The notes under the pieces are model-generated. The model saw nothing but the letters and a program-made list of their open reading frames with translations, was not told the DNA's origin and ran no database searches. The position numbers and the translations under genes were made by a program. This document shows, one piece after another, positions 45,982 to 54,896 of a stretch of 64,000 nucleotides of DNA (positions are counted from its first letter, which is position 1; each line of letters starts with the position of its first letter). The DNA comes from Leptolyngbya sp. Heron Island J. GTDB lineage: Bacteria > Cyanobacteriota > Cyanobacteriia > Phormidesmidales > Phormidesmidaceae. The stretch is taken from NCBI RefSeq assembly GCF_000482245.1, contig NZ_AWNH01000011.1, forward strand, positions 1 to 64,000, written 5' to 3'.

Positions 45982-46110
45982 TTCACATGCTCTCTAGAAA
46001 GGACAACAAAGTAAAATTAGTAACAATCTAGAGGGAACAGAATAAGGTCTTTTTATTAGCCCTATTCAAACTATTGAAGATCATTCTTCCAAATAAAAAA
46101 CCAACGGTTC

Positions 46111-47253
46111 TTAGATGCCAAACAAACGGAAAATGAAATTCAAGGGTGAAAAAACAGCACCAAATGTGTCATTCGCCCGTGCCAAACCCGAACGTTTAAC
46201 CACAACGGTGTCGTTAGGGCGTAACGATGGATTAGTTTCTTCGTTAATACCTTGGGAAAAATCGACTTCAATATCTCGTTGGGATACTGTCCCATTGAGA
46301 TTGAGGCGCACCAGGCTAACCGTTCCTTGTCTGGCTCGATTATTAAAGCCGCCAGCCGCCAAAATCGCCTGGTTCATGGGGGTATTAGGCGGAACCCGAA
46401 TATTACCCGGCGATTCTACCTCGCCCACAACATTCACAGAAATCTCGTCTGGAGAAAAACTAGCGGTCGCTAATTCGGCAATCTCATCCGCATTTAGACT
46501 GGTAGCAGTAGGAATAATAATGCGATCGCCATCCTGCAGCTGCAAATCTTCACTCAAGTCGCCTGCTTTCAGCAACTCCCATAAATTAACGGCAACTACT
46601 TGAGATTTATTTTCCTTATTGCGTCCATCCGCCAATGGCGTGCGTGGCAAACGACGTTGCACTTCAATCTGCCGAATGTCTGCCAGCTGAGTGATCCCCC
46701 CCGCCAGTTCAATGGCCTGAGTCAGGGTGGGAATGTCGGTTGCTGCACCATTGGCAGCTTCATCGGTAGAGATGCGATAAGAACCGGGCCGATTGACCTC
46801 ACCGGATACGGCAATTTGAATTGGGCGGGCTTCGAGCAGACTAAGGGTGACCACAGGACGCTGCACATAGGGTTCAAGGAATCTCTCAAGCTGGGCTGTT
46901 GCCTGTTGCAGAGATAACCCTTCAATGTTGATAGCCCCCACAATGGGCATATTTAAATGCCCATCAGACAAGACGCGAAACTCACCACTGTAATCGGGAA
47001 TGTTGAAGACATCCACTCGCAAATAATCACCAGTCCCCAGAATATAGGAGTCTCCCCCTAGAGGCTCAACCCCTGCCGGTGAGGGGGTTGGATCAGATTG
47101 AGTAGACACCGATGGAAGCGATGCATCAACGGCGTCCGTCGACTGAGCGATCGCATCCCTGGCTTCTCCTAACACCAGAAAAATCAACGCCAGTTTAACT
47201 AAAAATACCCCTTTAGATGCATCCATAAAGACAGTTAAAAAATGCTTTTTCAT
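46111..47253 (-). CDS. Polysaccharide export protein (Wza-like)
   Basis: 380 residues from ATG 47253; an upstream start would add 8. There is a signal peptide (VFLVKLALIFLVLGEARDAI, then AQ), but no lipobox Cys, unlike E. coli Wza. Then the export domain LGTGDYLRVDVFNIPDYSGE and two SLBB-type segments (VSGEVNRPGSYRIS, VVGEVESPGNIRVPPNTPMN). It forms the outer-membrane or periplasmic exit for the polymer. It is the first gene of the locus and is preceded by a long regulatory region. Confidence 0.93.
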   Translation of the reverse strand: MKKHFLTVFMDASKGVFLVKLALIFLVLGEARDAIAQSTDAVDASLPSVSTQSDPTPSPAGVEPLGGDSYILGTGDYLRVDVFNIPDYSGEFRVLSDGHLNMPIVGAINIEGLSLQQATAQLERFLEPYVQRPVVTLSLLEARPIQIAVSGEVNRPGSYRISTDEAANGAATDIPTLTQAIELAGGITQLADIRQIEVQRRLPRTPLADGRNKENKSQVVAVNLWELLKAGDLSEDLQLQDGDRIIIPTATSLNADEIAELATASFSPDEISVNVVGEVESPGNIRVPPNTPMNQAILAAGGFNNRARQGTVSLVRLNLNGTVSQRDIEVDFSQGINEETNPSLRPNDTVVVKRSGLARANDTFGAVFSPLNFIFRLFGI

Positions 47254-47644
47254 AATTACTGCCAACCAGAAATACAAACATCTGAACCACTTAAGCGATT
47301 GAAAAATTACTCGCTACAGATGTAAAACCACATACAGACTCGCTCCTAACAGGAGCAAGAGCCTTTAGGCAGTGAGAAATATAAACTTGAGAAAGCCACC
47401 AAGAACCTTACCCTGGCATCGGCCAGAGCTAGCCTATCTATAAACAGTTCATCACTAGTTAGCTAGAACGTTGCCATCTAGTACGATGCTCAATTTTCTA
47501 TGGGTTACACACTATAGATATAGGTCGAGGTCTTTCACAAACTTAAATACAGGGCACAAATAATATCTAGCCTTATCTAACCGTCCAGGAAACTATGACT
47601 CAAATCAGCACATGGGGACACGTGCTTAAACAGGGAAACTAGTA

Positions 47645-47683
47645 TAGCTAACGTAAAGTTAATATTAGCCAATGTAAAGATAA
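47645..47683. promoter_or_regulatory. Pair of 18-bp direct repeats, 21 bp apart
   Basis: TAGCTAACGTAAAGTTAA at 47645-47662 and TAGCCAATGTAAAGATAA at 47666-47683 match at 15 of 18 positions. The 21-bp step equals two helical turns, which suits a regulator binding one face of the DNA. Confidence 0.6.
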
Positions 47684-47696
47684 TACTAAATTGTCC

Positions 47697-47752
47697 CTTA
47701 GTCAAAGTTTCATCGTTGACTACAACTTATAATTCCTACTTAGGTCAAAGTT
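47697..47752. promoter_or_regulatory. Pair of TCAAAGTT direct repeats, about 43 bp apart
   Basis: CTTAGTCAAAGTT at 47697-47709 and CTTAGGTCAAAGTT at 47739-47752 are nearly identical. The step between the GTCAAAG cores is 43 bp, or four turns. They sit next to the 21-bp pair and may bind the same or a partner regulator. Confidence 0.55.
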
Positions 47753-48595
47753 ATACAATGTAAGCCTTCACAAGCTTGCCTATAGAGTAAGGTTATCCCT
47801 CTATACTCAACTGTTCAGGCATCCACAACTAATCGACTCAAAACGTGGAGACCTGCAACAGGCTACATCTAACGTAATTGGGAAAACTCTTAGCTTAAAA
47901 GTAGGATTACCAACCATACCTGAGAATAAATGTATGGGACAAAGATTCTTAGGGAGTCTTAGAAGTCAGAGTAGATGAATGATCTGAAGCACTAAGCGTT
48001 AGTAATAAACCGTATGTGTGTCCAACATAGCCCAAATTTTAAAAATGGACCACACTATCTTTATGTTATTCCGGCATAGTTTCTGTAAAGGACGGGGATA
48101 ATACGACGCTATTACACTCAGTCCCTATCTTTTAATCGTCGGACTGTTCCTATTTTTTTATTGGCCCCGTCCACATGTGCAACCACGGGATCGCTATGAG
48201 ATGTTGTTACTATCTTACGTTCCCACTCTTATATGTTCTCGCTGTAGACCCCAATCAACAGGTTTGTTACCTACAGTCCTCTTGATACTGAACAAAGATG
48301 TAGGTAGGGTGATTTAACCATTAAAAACTATAAGACTCTTTATTTCATTGATAGAAATAAAACTCATCAAAAAGTTTTTATTAAGAAGCCACTGAATCAA
48401 TGAAGTTAGCAGGAATAATGCTATGAGCACATGCTTCATAGGATTTTTTCGTGCCCATAGATCGCATCCAGGTTGCAACTCGACGCTTGATTTTCAAGTG
48501 CTAAAGTTCAGCCCGGAAAAGCTTCTATGCAAAAGGTCTTGAAGTGCCTGGGGGATTTCCATCATTGCCGTTTCTTTAGTCCATACGACTTGACT

Positions 48596-49084
48596 ATGGT
48601 ATTCGTTAGCACCAAACCCACCTTGCCACGCTGGCTCTGCGAAAACATTTTGATTGGGACACTCCCCTGGCACCATGGCAAATGTCAGCCCTTCAGTCAT
48701 TTCAGCGAAGTTTACACACTGCATGATGCCTATCTCTTAGGTACTTATCAAAGTGCAGACAGCCATGGCGAAACTGTTCTCTGCTTTTTATGGGATGCGC
48801 TGTGGTTACCCAAATCTATTACCGGTCAGGCACATGCAAATGAACCCATCTTTTTGTTGATTAAAGCTACCAACACTTTGGGTCTTTCTCTATCGACAGG
48901 AACCTTGCCCCAACCCGATCAGCAACCTCGCCGTATTTTAAATGCAGAGCATGTTGTCCTTGATAATCAAACCGCTGTAGTCATTGACGACACCAAGGGA
49001 AATGCACTGACGCTCGTATTTTCAGGCCAGCTGCACTATCTCGCTATCGATAACAGGCAGCGACTTTTGAATCTAGGTTTCTAG
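48596..49084 (+). CDS. Conserved cyanobacterial hypothetical protein (YTLHD family)
   Basis: 162 residues from ATG 48596; the frame is open to 48527, but this start gives a similar beginning to the relative at 62457. The recognisable core is PRWLCENILIGTLPWHHG, FSHFSEVYTLHD and then a beta-rich half ending NALTLVFSGQLHYLAIDNRQ. I recall a small cyanobacterial family with this outline, of unknown function. No membrane segment. It lies upstream of crtD in the same direction, with 47 bp between, so they may be cotranscribed. Confidence 0.65.
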   Translation: MVFVSTKPTLPRWLCENILIGTLPWHHGKCQPFSHFSEVYTLHDAYLLGTYQSADSHGETVLCFLWDALWLPKSITGQAHANEPIFLLIKATNTLGLSLSTGTLPQPDQQPRRILNAEHVVLDNQTAVVIDDTKGNALTLVFSGQLHYLAIDNRQRLLNLGF

Positions 49085-49131
49085 CAAAAGGCACAGACCG
49101 CTACACTAGGGTCAGGTTAACAAATGTAAAC

Positions 49132-50658
49132 ATGGCCCCATTGATCCGATCCCGCCGCTCCCAAACTCAACCCAAGGTGCTTGTCATCGGAGCGGGTATT
49201 GGCGGGCTGACCGCTGCGGCACTGCTGGCCAAACGCGGGTATCGTGTTTGTGTCTTTGAGCAGGCTCTGGTACCCGGTGGCTGTGCATCAACCTTTCGAC
49301 GGCAGGGATTTACCTTTGATGTGGGTGCTACTCAGGTTGCTGGGTTGGAGCCTGGAGGTATCCATCATCACATTTTTTCAGAATTAGGTCTGGAGCTACC
49401 TGCAGCTGAGGAGTGCGACCCAGCCTGTGCGGTCTTTTTACCTGGAGAAACGACACCAATTAATGTTTGGCGCGATCCTCAGCAATGGCAATCCGAACGT
49501 CAGCAACAGTTTCCAGGCAGTGAACCCTTTTGGCAAAAGCTGAGTGAGTTGTTTAACTACAGCTGGCGGTTTCAGGCCAGACAGCCGGTATTGCCGCCAC
49601 GTAATCTTTGGGATGGCTGGCAGCTGGGTAATTCGTTGCGGCCTGATACGCTGCTGACCGTACCTTACACGTTTTCAACTGTGGGTCAACTGCTGAAGGG
49701 ATACGGTCTCTATGGCAATCGGCGGCTGAAAACGTTTTTGGATTTGCAGCTGAAGCTCTACTCTCAGGTAGGTGCCGATGAAACGGCTCTATTATATGCG
49801 GCGACTGCTTTGGGTGTGTCCCAAGCACCCCAGGGATTGTTTCATCTGCAGGGTAGTATGCAGGTCCTCAGTAATACCCTGGTTAAAGCGATTAAACAGT
49901 TTGGCGGTCAAGTTTTTTTAGGACATACCGTTGAGCAGATTCAGATGGAGGACAACCGGCCTCGGTTTGTGCAGGTTCGCCATCGAAAAACCGATGAAAC
50001 CTGGTTAGAGCCAGCGGATCATGTGGTAGCCAATGTGACTGTGCAAAATTTAACAGCGCTGCTAGGTGAGCAAACGCCTGCAGGTTATCAGCGGCGGGTG
50101 GATAAACTGATACCGTCATCAGGAGCCTTTGTGGTGTATATCGGTGTGGATCAAGCGGCGATTCCTGAGGACTGTCCGCCCCACCTGCAGTTTCTCTATG
50201 ACTATGAGGGACCGATTGGGGAAAATAACTCGCTGTTTGTGTCGGTTAGTCGCCCTGGAGATGGTCGGGCACCAGCGGGTAAGGCAACAATTGTGGCATC
50301 GTCATTTACAGATGTGCAGGCGTGGCAAAAGTGTGATGATTATGGGGCTTTAAAGGCTGAATATGAGCGGGATGCGATCGCAAAACTCAATCAATATTTC
50401 AACCTGGACCCACAGCACATTATCCATGTAGAGTCCGGCACGCCCCGCACCTTTGCACGTTACACAGCCCGACACCAGGGCATGGTAGGCGGCATCGGTC
50501 AGCGGCTATCCACCTTTGGCCCCTTTGGGTTTGCAACCCGCACCCCGATGCCCAAACTATGGCTGGTGGGAGATTGCGTGCATCCGGGAGAAGGTACAGC
50601 CGGAGTCAGCTATGGGGCATTGACAGCAGTGAGGCAGATTGATGCCATGGAAAAGTAG
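49132..50658 (+). CDS. crtD: C-3',4' carotenoid desaturase (CrtD-like)
   Basis: 508 residues. The FAD Rossmann site is VLVIGAGIGGLTAAALLAKR near residue 16, followed by PGGCASTFRRQGFTFDVGAT and QVAGLEPGGIHHHIF, a stretch characteristic of cyanobacterial CrtD. The C-terminal dinucleotide motif is LWLVGDCVHPGEGTAGVSYG. It introduces the 3',4' double bond in myxoxanthophyll synthesis (known of the family). The close relative CruA/CrtH-type enzymes cannot be fully excluded from sequence alone. Confidence 0.85.
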   Translation: MAPLIRSRRSQTQPKVLVIGAGIGGLTAAALLAKRGYRVCVFEQALVPGGCASTFRRQGFTFDVGATQVAGLEPGGIHHHIFSELGLELPAAEECDPACAVFLPGETTPINVWRDPQQWQSERQQQFPGSEPFWQKLSELFNYSWRFQARQPVLPPRNLWDGWQLGNSLRPDTLLTVPYTFSTVGQLLKGYGLYGNRRLKTFLDLQLKLYSQVGADETALLYAATALGVSQAPQGLFHLQGSMQVLSNTLVKAIKQFGGQVFLGHTVEQIQMEDNRPRFVQVRHRKTDETWLEPADHVVANVTVQNLTALLGEQTPAGYQRRVDKLIPSSGAFVVYIGVDQAAIPEDCPPHLQFLYDYEGPIGENNSLFVSVSRPGDGRAPAGKATIVASSFTDVQAWQKCDDYGALKAEYERDAIAKLNQYFNLDPQHIIHVESGTPRTFARYTARHQGMVGGIGQRLSTFGPFGFATRTPMPKLWLVGDCVHPGEGTAGVSYGALTAVRQIDAMEK

Positions 50659-50680
50659 ATGGTGCATCAGAGGTGCGCGC

Positions 50681-51385
50681 TCATACTACACCGCTCAAAT
50701 ATTGTTGCCGTTCTTGTTTGGGAAATTTTTCGATGGCATAACGCAGCATGGTGCGAGGCATTGTTTGGTAATGGGTCTTTAAGAAAGCTTTTGCAGTAGC
50801 TACATCTTGTTTACCAACTTCTCGCAGCATCCAGCCCACAGCTTTGTGGATTAAATCTTCTGTATCGTTTAGCAATAGCTCTGATAGCTGCAGCGTATCG
50901 TCAAACTGCTGGTTGCGAATAAAATGAAACGTGGCCATAATGGCAATTCGTCTCTCCCAAAGGCTTTTAGCATGGGCTAATTGATATAGAACCTGCCGAT
51001 CTCTTGTTTCCAGATAAGCACCCACGATTTGATAGGCTGAACTATCAACTAAATCCCAGTTGTTGATATATTGAGTGTTGTCCAGATATAGCTGATAAAC
51101 CGTTGTTTTCTCTTCGTCGTCACCTTTACTAAATTTACGCACCAAGAGTAACAACGCCAATAAGCGTTCTTCATGAAAAGGTGACTTTAACAGTTCTTGA
51201 ACTTCTGACAGTGGTGTTGCCTGATAATGTCTGACCTGTTTTCTGAGAACAGGAACGCGAATACCGAGAAATTGATCGCCTTCACCATATTCTCCTTTGC
51301 CTGTCTTAAAGAAGCGTTGTGAGTGCTCTGCTATGGCAGGATCAGCCAGGTCTCTAAGAGTTTTACTAATTTGATCGGCTGTCAT
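50681..51385 (-). CDS. DNA alkylation repair protein (AlkD-like)
   Basis: 234 residues, made of HEAT-like helical repeats. It begins LRDLADPAIAEHSQRFFKTG and EGDQFLGIRVPVLRKQVRHY, then WDLVDSSAYQIVGAYL, LWERRIAIMATFHFI and ILxKAVGWMLREVG-type AVGWMLREVGKQDV, the AlkD signatures. It removes alkylated bases (3-methyladenine, 7-methylguanine). Convergent with crtD. Confidence 0.93.
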   Translation of the reverse strand: MTADQISKTLRDLADPAIAEHSQRFFKTGKGEYGEGDQFLGIRVPVLRKQVRHYQATPLSEVQELLKSPFHEERLLALLLLVRKFSKGDDEEKTTVYQLYLDNTQYINNWDLVDSSAYQIVGAYLETRDRQVLYQLAHAKSLWERRIAIMATFHFIRNQQFDDTLQLSELLLNDTEDLIHKAVGWMLREVGKQDVATAKAFLKTHYQTMPRTMLRYAIEKFPKQERQQYLSGVV

Positions 51386-51584
51386 TTTATTCTGCTACTG
51401 GCATCCCGATAAATTTTAATACTTTTCCTTTGTTTAGAAGCAAGTATTGTACTTAGATAACGGTACAGAGCAACGGCGGCAAGTGATTTTAGACGAGCGT
51501 CCCCCAAAGCAGGCATGGATGATTTACCTCCTTTTCAGGGAAACTGTGAACATAGATAAATTGCGGAGCATCAGTTAGCTGGGT

Positions 51585-52277
51585 ATGCGTGTATTAGTTG
51601 TGGAAGATGATGTGGGGATTTCCAGGTTTATCCATCAGGGGTTGAACGAAGCAGGGTATGCCGTAGATCTTGCTGCCGATGGTAGTGAAGGCATCAACTA
51701 TGCGATCGCTGCTGATTACGACGTGATCGTGCTAGATGTCTTGCTCCCCAAAGTGGATGGGCTGAGCGTATTGAAAGATTTGCGTCAACGAGGCTTGCAG
51801 ACCCCGGTGCTGCTGTTAACCGCACTGGACACGGTACAGGATCGGGTATTAGGGCTGGATGCAGGAGCAGATGATTACCTGATTAAACCATTCGACTTCA
51901 CAGAACTACTGGCTCGGTTGCGGGCCTTGTTGAGGCGTCCTCCCCTCCAGAGCGATGTCTTGCTCCAGGTCGGGAATCTGGAGATGGATACTGTTCAACG
52001 CTTGGTAAAGCGGGGCGATCGCTCCATTGAACTCAGCCCCCGCGAGTTTTCCCTGCTAGAATACTTGATGCGTCATCCCAACCAGGTTCTCAGTCGGACT
52101 CAAATTGCTCAACATGTCTGGAGTTTTGATTTTTACGGGGATTTCAAAGTGATTGATGTGTATATCGGATACCTCCGGCGCAAAATCGATCGGAATACCC
52201 CTTCCTCCTTGATCCAAACAGTAAGGGGGGTAGGGTACCGGCTCAGTGCAGACGGTGAGAGTTCCATGGCTGATTAG
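51585..52277 (+). CDS. OmpR/PhoB family response regulator
   Basis: 230 residues. The receiver is complete: VLVVEDDVG, the phosphoacceptor in VIVLDVLLPKVDG, LLLTALD and DDYLIKPFDF. The winged helix follows (IELSPREFSLLEYLMRHPNQ, QTVRGVGYRL). It is similar to the CusR/RppA/NrsR group of cyanobacterial regulators. Its kinase gene starts 19 bp after its stop, so the two are an operon and a cognate pair. Confidence 0.95.
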   Translation: MRVLVVEDDVGISRFIHQGLNEAGYAVDLAADGSEGINYAIAADYDVIVLDVLLPKVDGLSVLKDLRQRGLQTPVLLLTALDTVQDRVLGLDAGADDYLIKPFDFTELLARLRALLRRPPLQSDVLLQVGNLEMDTVQRLVKRGDRSIELSPREFSLLEYLMRHPNQVLSRTQIAQHVWSFDFYGDFKVIDVYIGYLRRKIDRNTPSSLIQTVRGVGYRLSADGESSMAD

Positions 52278-52296
52278 TCTCTTTTTCTCTTTAACG

Positions 52297-53700
52297 ATGA
52301 AGTACCGGAAACCCTGGTATAACTTGCGATTACGCCTAGTTGCCTGGTATAGCTTGCTGGCAGGGCTTTCCATGCTCGTGTCCGATGGCTTTATGTATCT
52401 TAGGTTTCGTCAGACACTATTTGATCAGATTGACAATGCGCTAGAAGTGACCACTATTCAAGCATTGAAAAATCTCGATGATGAAGTTGATGCTCTGATG
52501 TTTGATCCTCGTCAGGAAGCCCCAGCTCTTGCCTCATTGTTGAACGATGCCGGCGTCGAGATTTATTTGCTGGCACAGGATGGCTCTTTAAAAGAATACT
52601 TTGGGGATTCACTCACGTTACCGACTCAGCAAGGTTTGCAGCCCGGTTTTAAAACACTTGTGACCGAGAATGGACGGTGGCGACTGTATACGCAGGAAAT
52701 ACTGCCCCGCGCAGACAGACCCCCCGGATGGTTAACAGTGGCTCGCTCTCTGCAACCTGTTGATATCACCTTACAAAACCTGTTAAATCAACATCTGCTG
52801 AAGGTGCCGCTACTCCTCGGGATGGTGGGTTTAGGAGGGTTGTTTCTGGCTAACCGTGCCCTGAAACCGATTGGTCAAATCACTCGAATTGCAGAGCAAG
52901 TGAGCGTCAGTGGCGATCTGACTCAGCGCATTCGTTATCAAGGCACTACGGATGATGAGTTAGAGCGACTGGCAACGATGTTTGATGAGATGCTGGATTC
53001 ATTACAGGCAACATTTGAGCATAAAAAGCGATTTACGGCTGATGCGTCCCATGAACTTCGAACTCCCTTAACTACGCTGAAGGGGCGATTGCATGTGGCA
53101 CTGAGTCAACCCCGTACCGCAGAGATATATCAGGAAACCCTGCAAGGGATTGAACAGGAAGTGGATCGGTTGATTCGTCTCAGTAGCGATCTGTTACTCC
53201 TCTCTCGGCTGGAGCAACAGCATCAGGATATGCATCTGGAACTTATCGATCTGAGTGATTTATTAGCTGCGATCGCAGAACAAATCCAACCGCTAGCCGA
53301 TCTTCAGCAGCTTCAGTTCTCGACTCATATTCCGTCCGACCTTCAGATTCAGGGTAGCCCGGATCATCTGATTCGTCTGTTCCTGAATCTGTTGGATAAT
53401 GCCGTCAAACATACGTCTGCTCAGGGTAAGGTTCAGTTAAGGGCAATGGTGCAAGGGCACTGCATTCAGATCAACGTGAGTGACACCGGCATCGGTATCT
53501 CACCGAAACATTTGCCCCATTTATTTGAACGGTTTTATCGCGTGGAAAAGTCGCGTTCTCGCACCATAGGCGGCACGGGTTTGGGATTGGCGATCGCCCA
53601 GGAAATTGTCCATCGTCATCACGGGGCGATCGCAGTCCAAAGCCAGCCTGGACATGGCACAACCTTTACAGTTACCTTTCCCAAATACAACCATCGTTAG
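52297..53700 (+). CDS. Sensor histidine kinase, membrane-bound
   Basis: 467 residues from ATG 52297; a GTG at 52246 overlapping the regulator is less likely. Two membrane helices (LRLVAWYSLLAGLSMLVSDG and LLLGMVGLGGLFLANRALKP) flank a periplasmic domain of about 140 residues, followed by HAMP. The kinase has FTADASHELRTPLTTLKGRL (H), LNLLDNAVKHTS (N), VSDTGIGIS (G1), LFERFYRVEKSR (F) and GGTGLGLAIAQE (G2). It likely senses envelope or metal stress, going by the RppB/NrsS-like architecture (inference). Confidence 0.93.
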   Translation: MKYRKPWYNLRLRLVAWYSLLAGLSMLVSDGFMYLRFRQTLFDQIDNALEVTTIQALKNLDDEVDALMFDPRQEAPALASLLNDAGVEIYLLAQDGSLKEYFGDSLTLPTQQGLQPGFKTLVTENGRWRLYTQEILPRADRPPGWLTVARSLQPVDITLQNLLNQHLLKVPLLLGMVGLGGLFLANRALKPIGQITRIAEQVSVSGDLTQRIRYQGTTDDELERLATMFDEMLDSLQATFEHKKRFTADASHELRTPLTTLKGRLHVALSQPRTAEIYQETLQGIEQEVDRLIRLSSDLLLLSRLEQQHQDMHLELIDLSDLLAAIAEQIQPLADLQQLQFSTHIPSDLQIQGSPDHLIRLFLNLLDNAVKHTSAQGKVQLRAMVQGHCIQINVSDTGIGISPKHLPHLFERFYRVEKSRSRTIGGTGLGLAIAQEIVHRHHGAIAVQSQPGHGTTFTVTFPKYNHR

Positions 53701-53760
53701 ATTGGCTAAGACGACAGCATACAAGCAGTGCGAAGCTCCATCAATGACATCGTAAGAGCT

Positions 53761-53793
53761 TTCTTACCGTTTTCCTACTATTCTCTTACCACT
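53761..53793. promoter_or_regulatory. Three tandem 11-bp repeats
   Basis: TTCTTACCGTT, TTCCTACTATT and CTCTTACCACT lie head to tail from 53761 to 53793. An 11-bp step is the arrangement of OmpR/PhoB half-sites, and 8-bp repeats with 3-bp spacers describe cyanobacterial Pho boxes. It lies 60 bp after the kinase gene and 150 bp before the exported protein gene, so the adjacent response regulator is a candidate binder. Confidence 0.55.
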
Positions 53794-53942
53794 CGACTTC
53801 TAGACTGAGTTCAGTTCGCCAGTACAGGCTGAACAGACGGATGGAACAGTTGGCTATCTCCAGGCATTGCCTTGATGCCAGGCTGTCAGGAAAGTTGTTT
53901 CATTCTCAACGCAGTAGACCCAGTCAATGGAGGATTATCCTA

Positions 53943-54530
53943 ATGAAATTATCAACAGCAGCATTAATGACTGTCAGTAGTTTAGCTGTCGTGAGTGTGG
54001 TATTCGATGCTCACGCGCAGCAAAGCGACTCCTTCACCGGAACAGTGCAACGGGTGTGGGAAGATGGCTTTCGATTGGATACAGGCGATCGCTCTCTACG
54101 GGTCGATTCCTGGGATCTCTATGGTGACTCCACGGCCAGCTATATCATGGTTGGCGACCAGATCACCGTCAATGGTGAGTTTGCTGGTCGTGAATTCGAT
54201 GCTTTTTCGATTACCGATAGCGATGGCAATGCTCAAGTAATTCCTGATGCTCCTAGCGATGGCAATGCTCAAGTAGTCCCTGCTGCTCCTCAGGCAGCAG
54301 GCACTGCATTTACTGGAACCGTAGAGCGGGTGTGGGAAGATGGTTTGCAGTTGAATACAGGCGATCGCAACCTCCGGGTCGATGCCTGGGAGCTTTGCGG
54401 TGACTTTATGGCCAGCCATGTTAGTGTGGGCGATCGCCTGATGGTCACAGGCGAATTTGACGCGGGTGAATTTGATGCCTTTTCCATCACCAATCCTGAT
54501 GGTGGGGCAGTTTGCCGTCAAAGGAACTGA
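53943..54530 (+). CDS. Exported protein with two duplicated OB-like domains
   Basis: 195 residues from ATG 53943, chosen because GGAGGA at 53929-53934 precedes it by 8 bp; the frame is open upstream to 53841. A signal peptide (ALMTVSSLAVVSVVFDAHAQ) is followed by two copies of a ~58-residue unit: FTGTVQRVWEDGFRLDTGDR and FTGTVERVWEDGLQLNTGDR, each ending GEF...EFDAFSIT. Each unit looks like a small beta-barrel (OB or BOF type). The link is a duplicated DGNAQV segment. Function unknown; a periplasmic binding role is a guess. It is probably under the upstream two-component system. Confidence 0.75.
   Translation: MKLSTAALMTVSSLAVVSVVFDAHAQQSDSFTGTVQRVWEDGFRLDTGDRSLRVDSWDLYGDSTASYIMVGDQITVNGEFAGREFDAFSITDSDGNAQVIPDAPSDGNAQVVPAAPQAAGTAFTGTVERVWEDGLQLNTGDRNLRVDAWELCGDFMASHVSVGDRLMVTGEFDAGEFDAFSITNPDGGAVCRQRN
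54219..54275 (+). repeat. 36-bp-period duplication in the domain linker
   Basis: AGCGATGGCAATGCTCAAGTA occurs at 54219-54239 and again, identical, at 54255-54275. It encodes the SDGNAQV part of the linker twice. The identity suggests recent slippage. Confidence 0.85.
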
Positions 54531-54896
54531 TAACGCTTTCAGGAAGGCATCTAGCCCTGGAATAGTATTGCTGAATTGAGCAGAATGATATTGCTGAATT
54601 CAGCAACGAATTACCCCTCATCCCCACTCTCTCTCTTTCACCTCTGTAGAGGGTGGTAGAGGGTGCGATCGCCTCTCCCAGTAAATCTTCCCGCCATCCT
54701 ACCCAAAAACTTTCCCGATGCCTTGACGACGTTACCGATGGCTCACAGCCCTAAGGCAAAGACTCAACGCGGAGCTAGTTAACGCCGGGTTTCAGTGGCC
54801 GCGTACATGGACATCAAAAGATAATAACAACTCTAGGGATTGCCTTTCCACTGGTTTTGACTCAACTCCAGCAGCAGAGAGACTTTCAGAGAGCTA
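54531..54896. other. 366-bp gap with palindrome and simple repeats
   Basis: TTGCTGAATTCAGCAA, a perfect 16-bp palindrome, spans 54591-54606 and overlaps a near copy of itself (TTGCTGAATTGAGCAG) about 22 bp upstream. TAGAGGGTGGTAGAGGGTG lies nearby. No gene was seen. Confidence 0.55.

Larger units (their letters stand above)
47254..48595. other. 1.34-kb intergenic region upstream of the polysaccharide locus
   Basis: No gene was seen on either strand. It is AT-rich and divergent: the export gene starts on its left and the small gene at 48596 on its right. Two pairs of direct repeats (47645-47683 and 47697-47752) mark the likely control region. The length suggests a complex promoter or an unrecognised small RNA. 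Confidence 0.5.

Noticed and set aside
46115-46603. 162-codon open frame opposite the export gene
   Set aside because: The opposite strand encodes a clear Wza-like protein with SLBB segments and a signal peptide.
54096-54521. 141-codon open frame opposite the duplicated exported protein
   Set aside because: It repeats because the sense gene is duplicated; it has no ribosome site and no recognisable domain.
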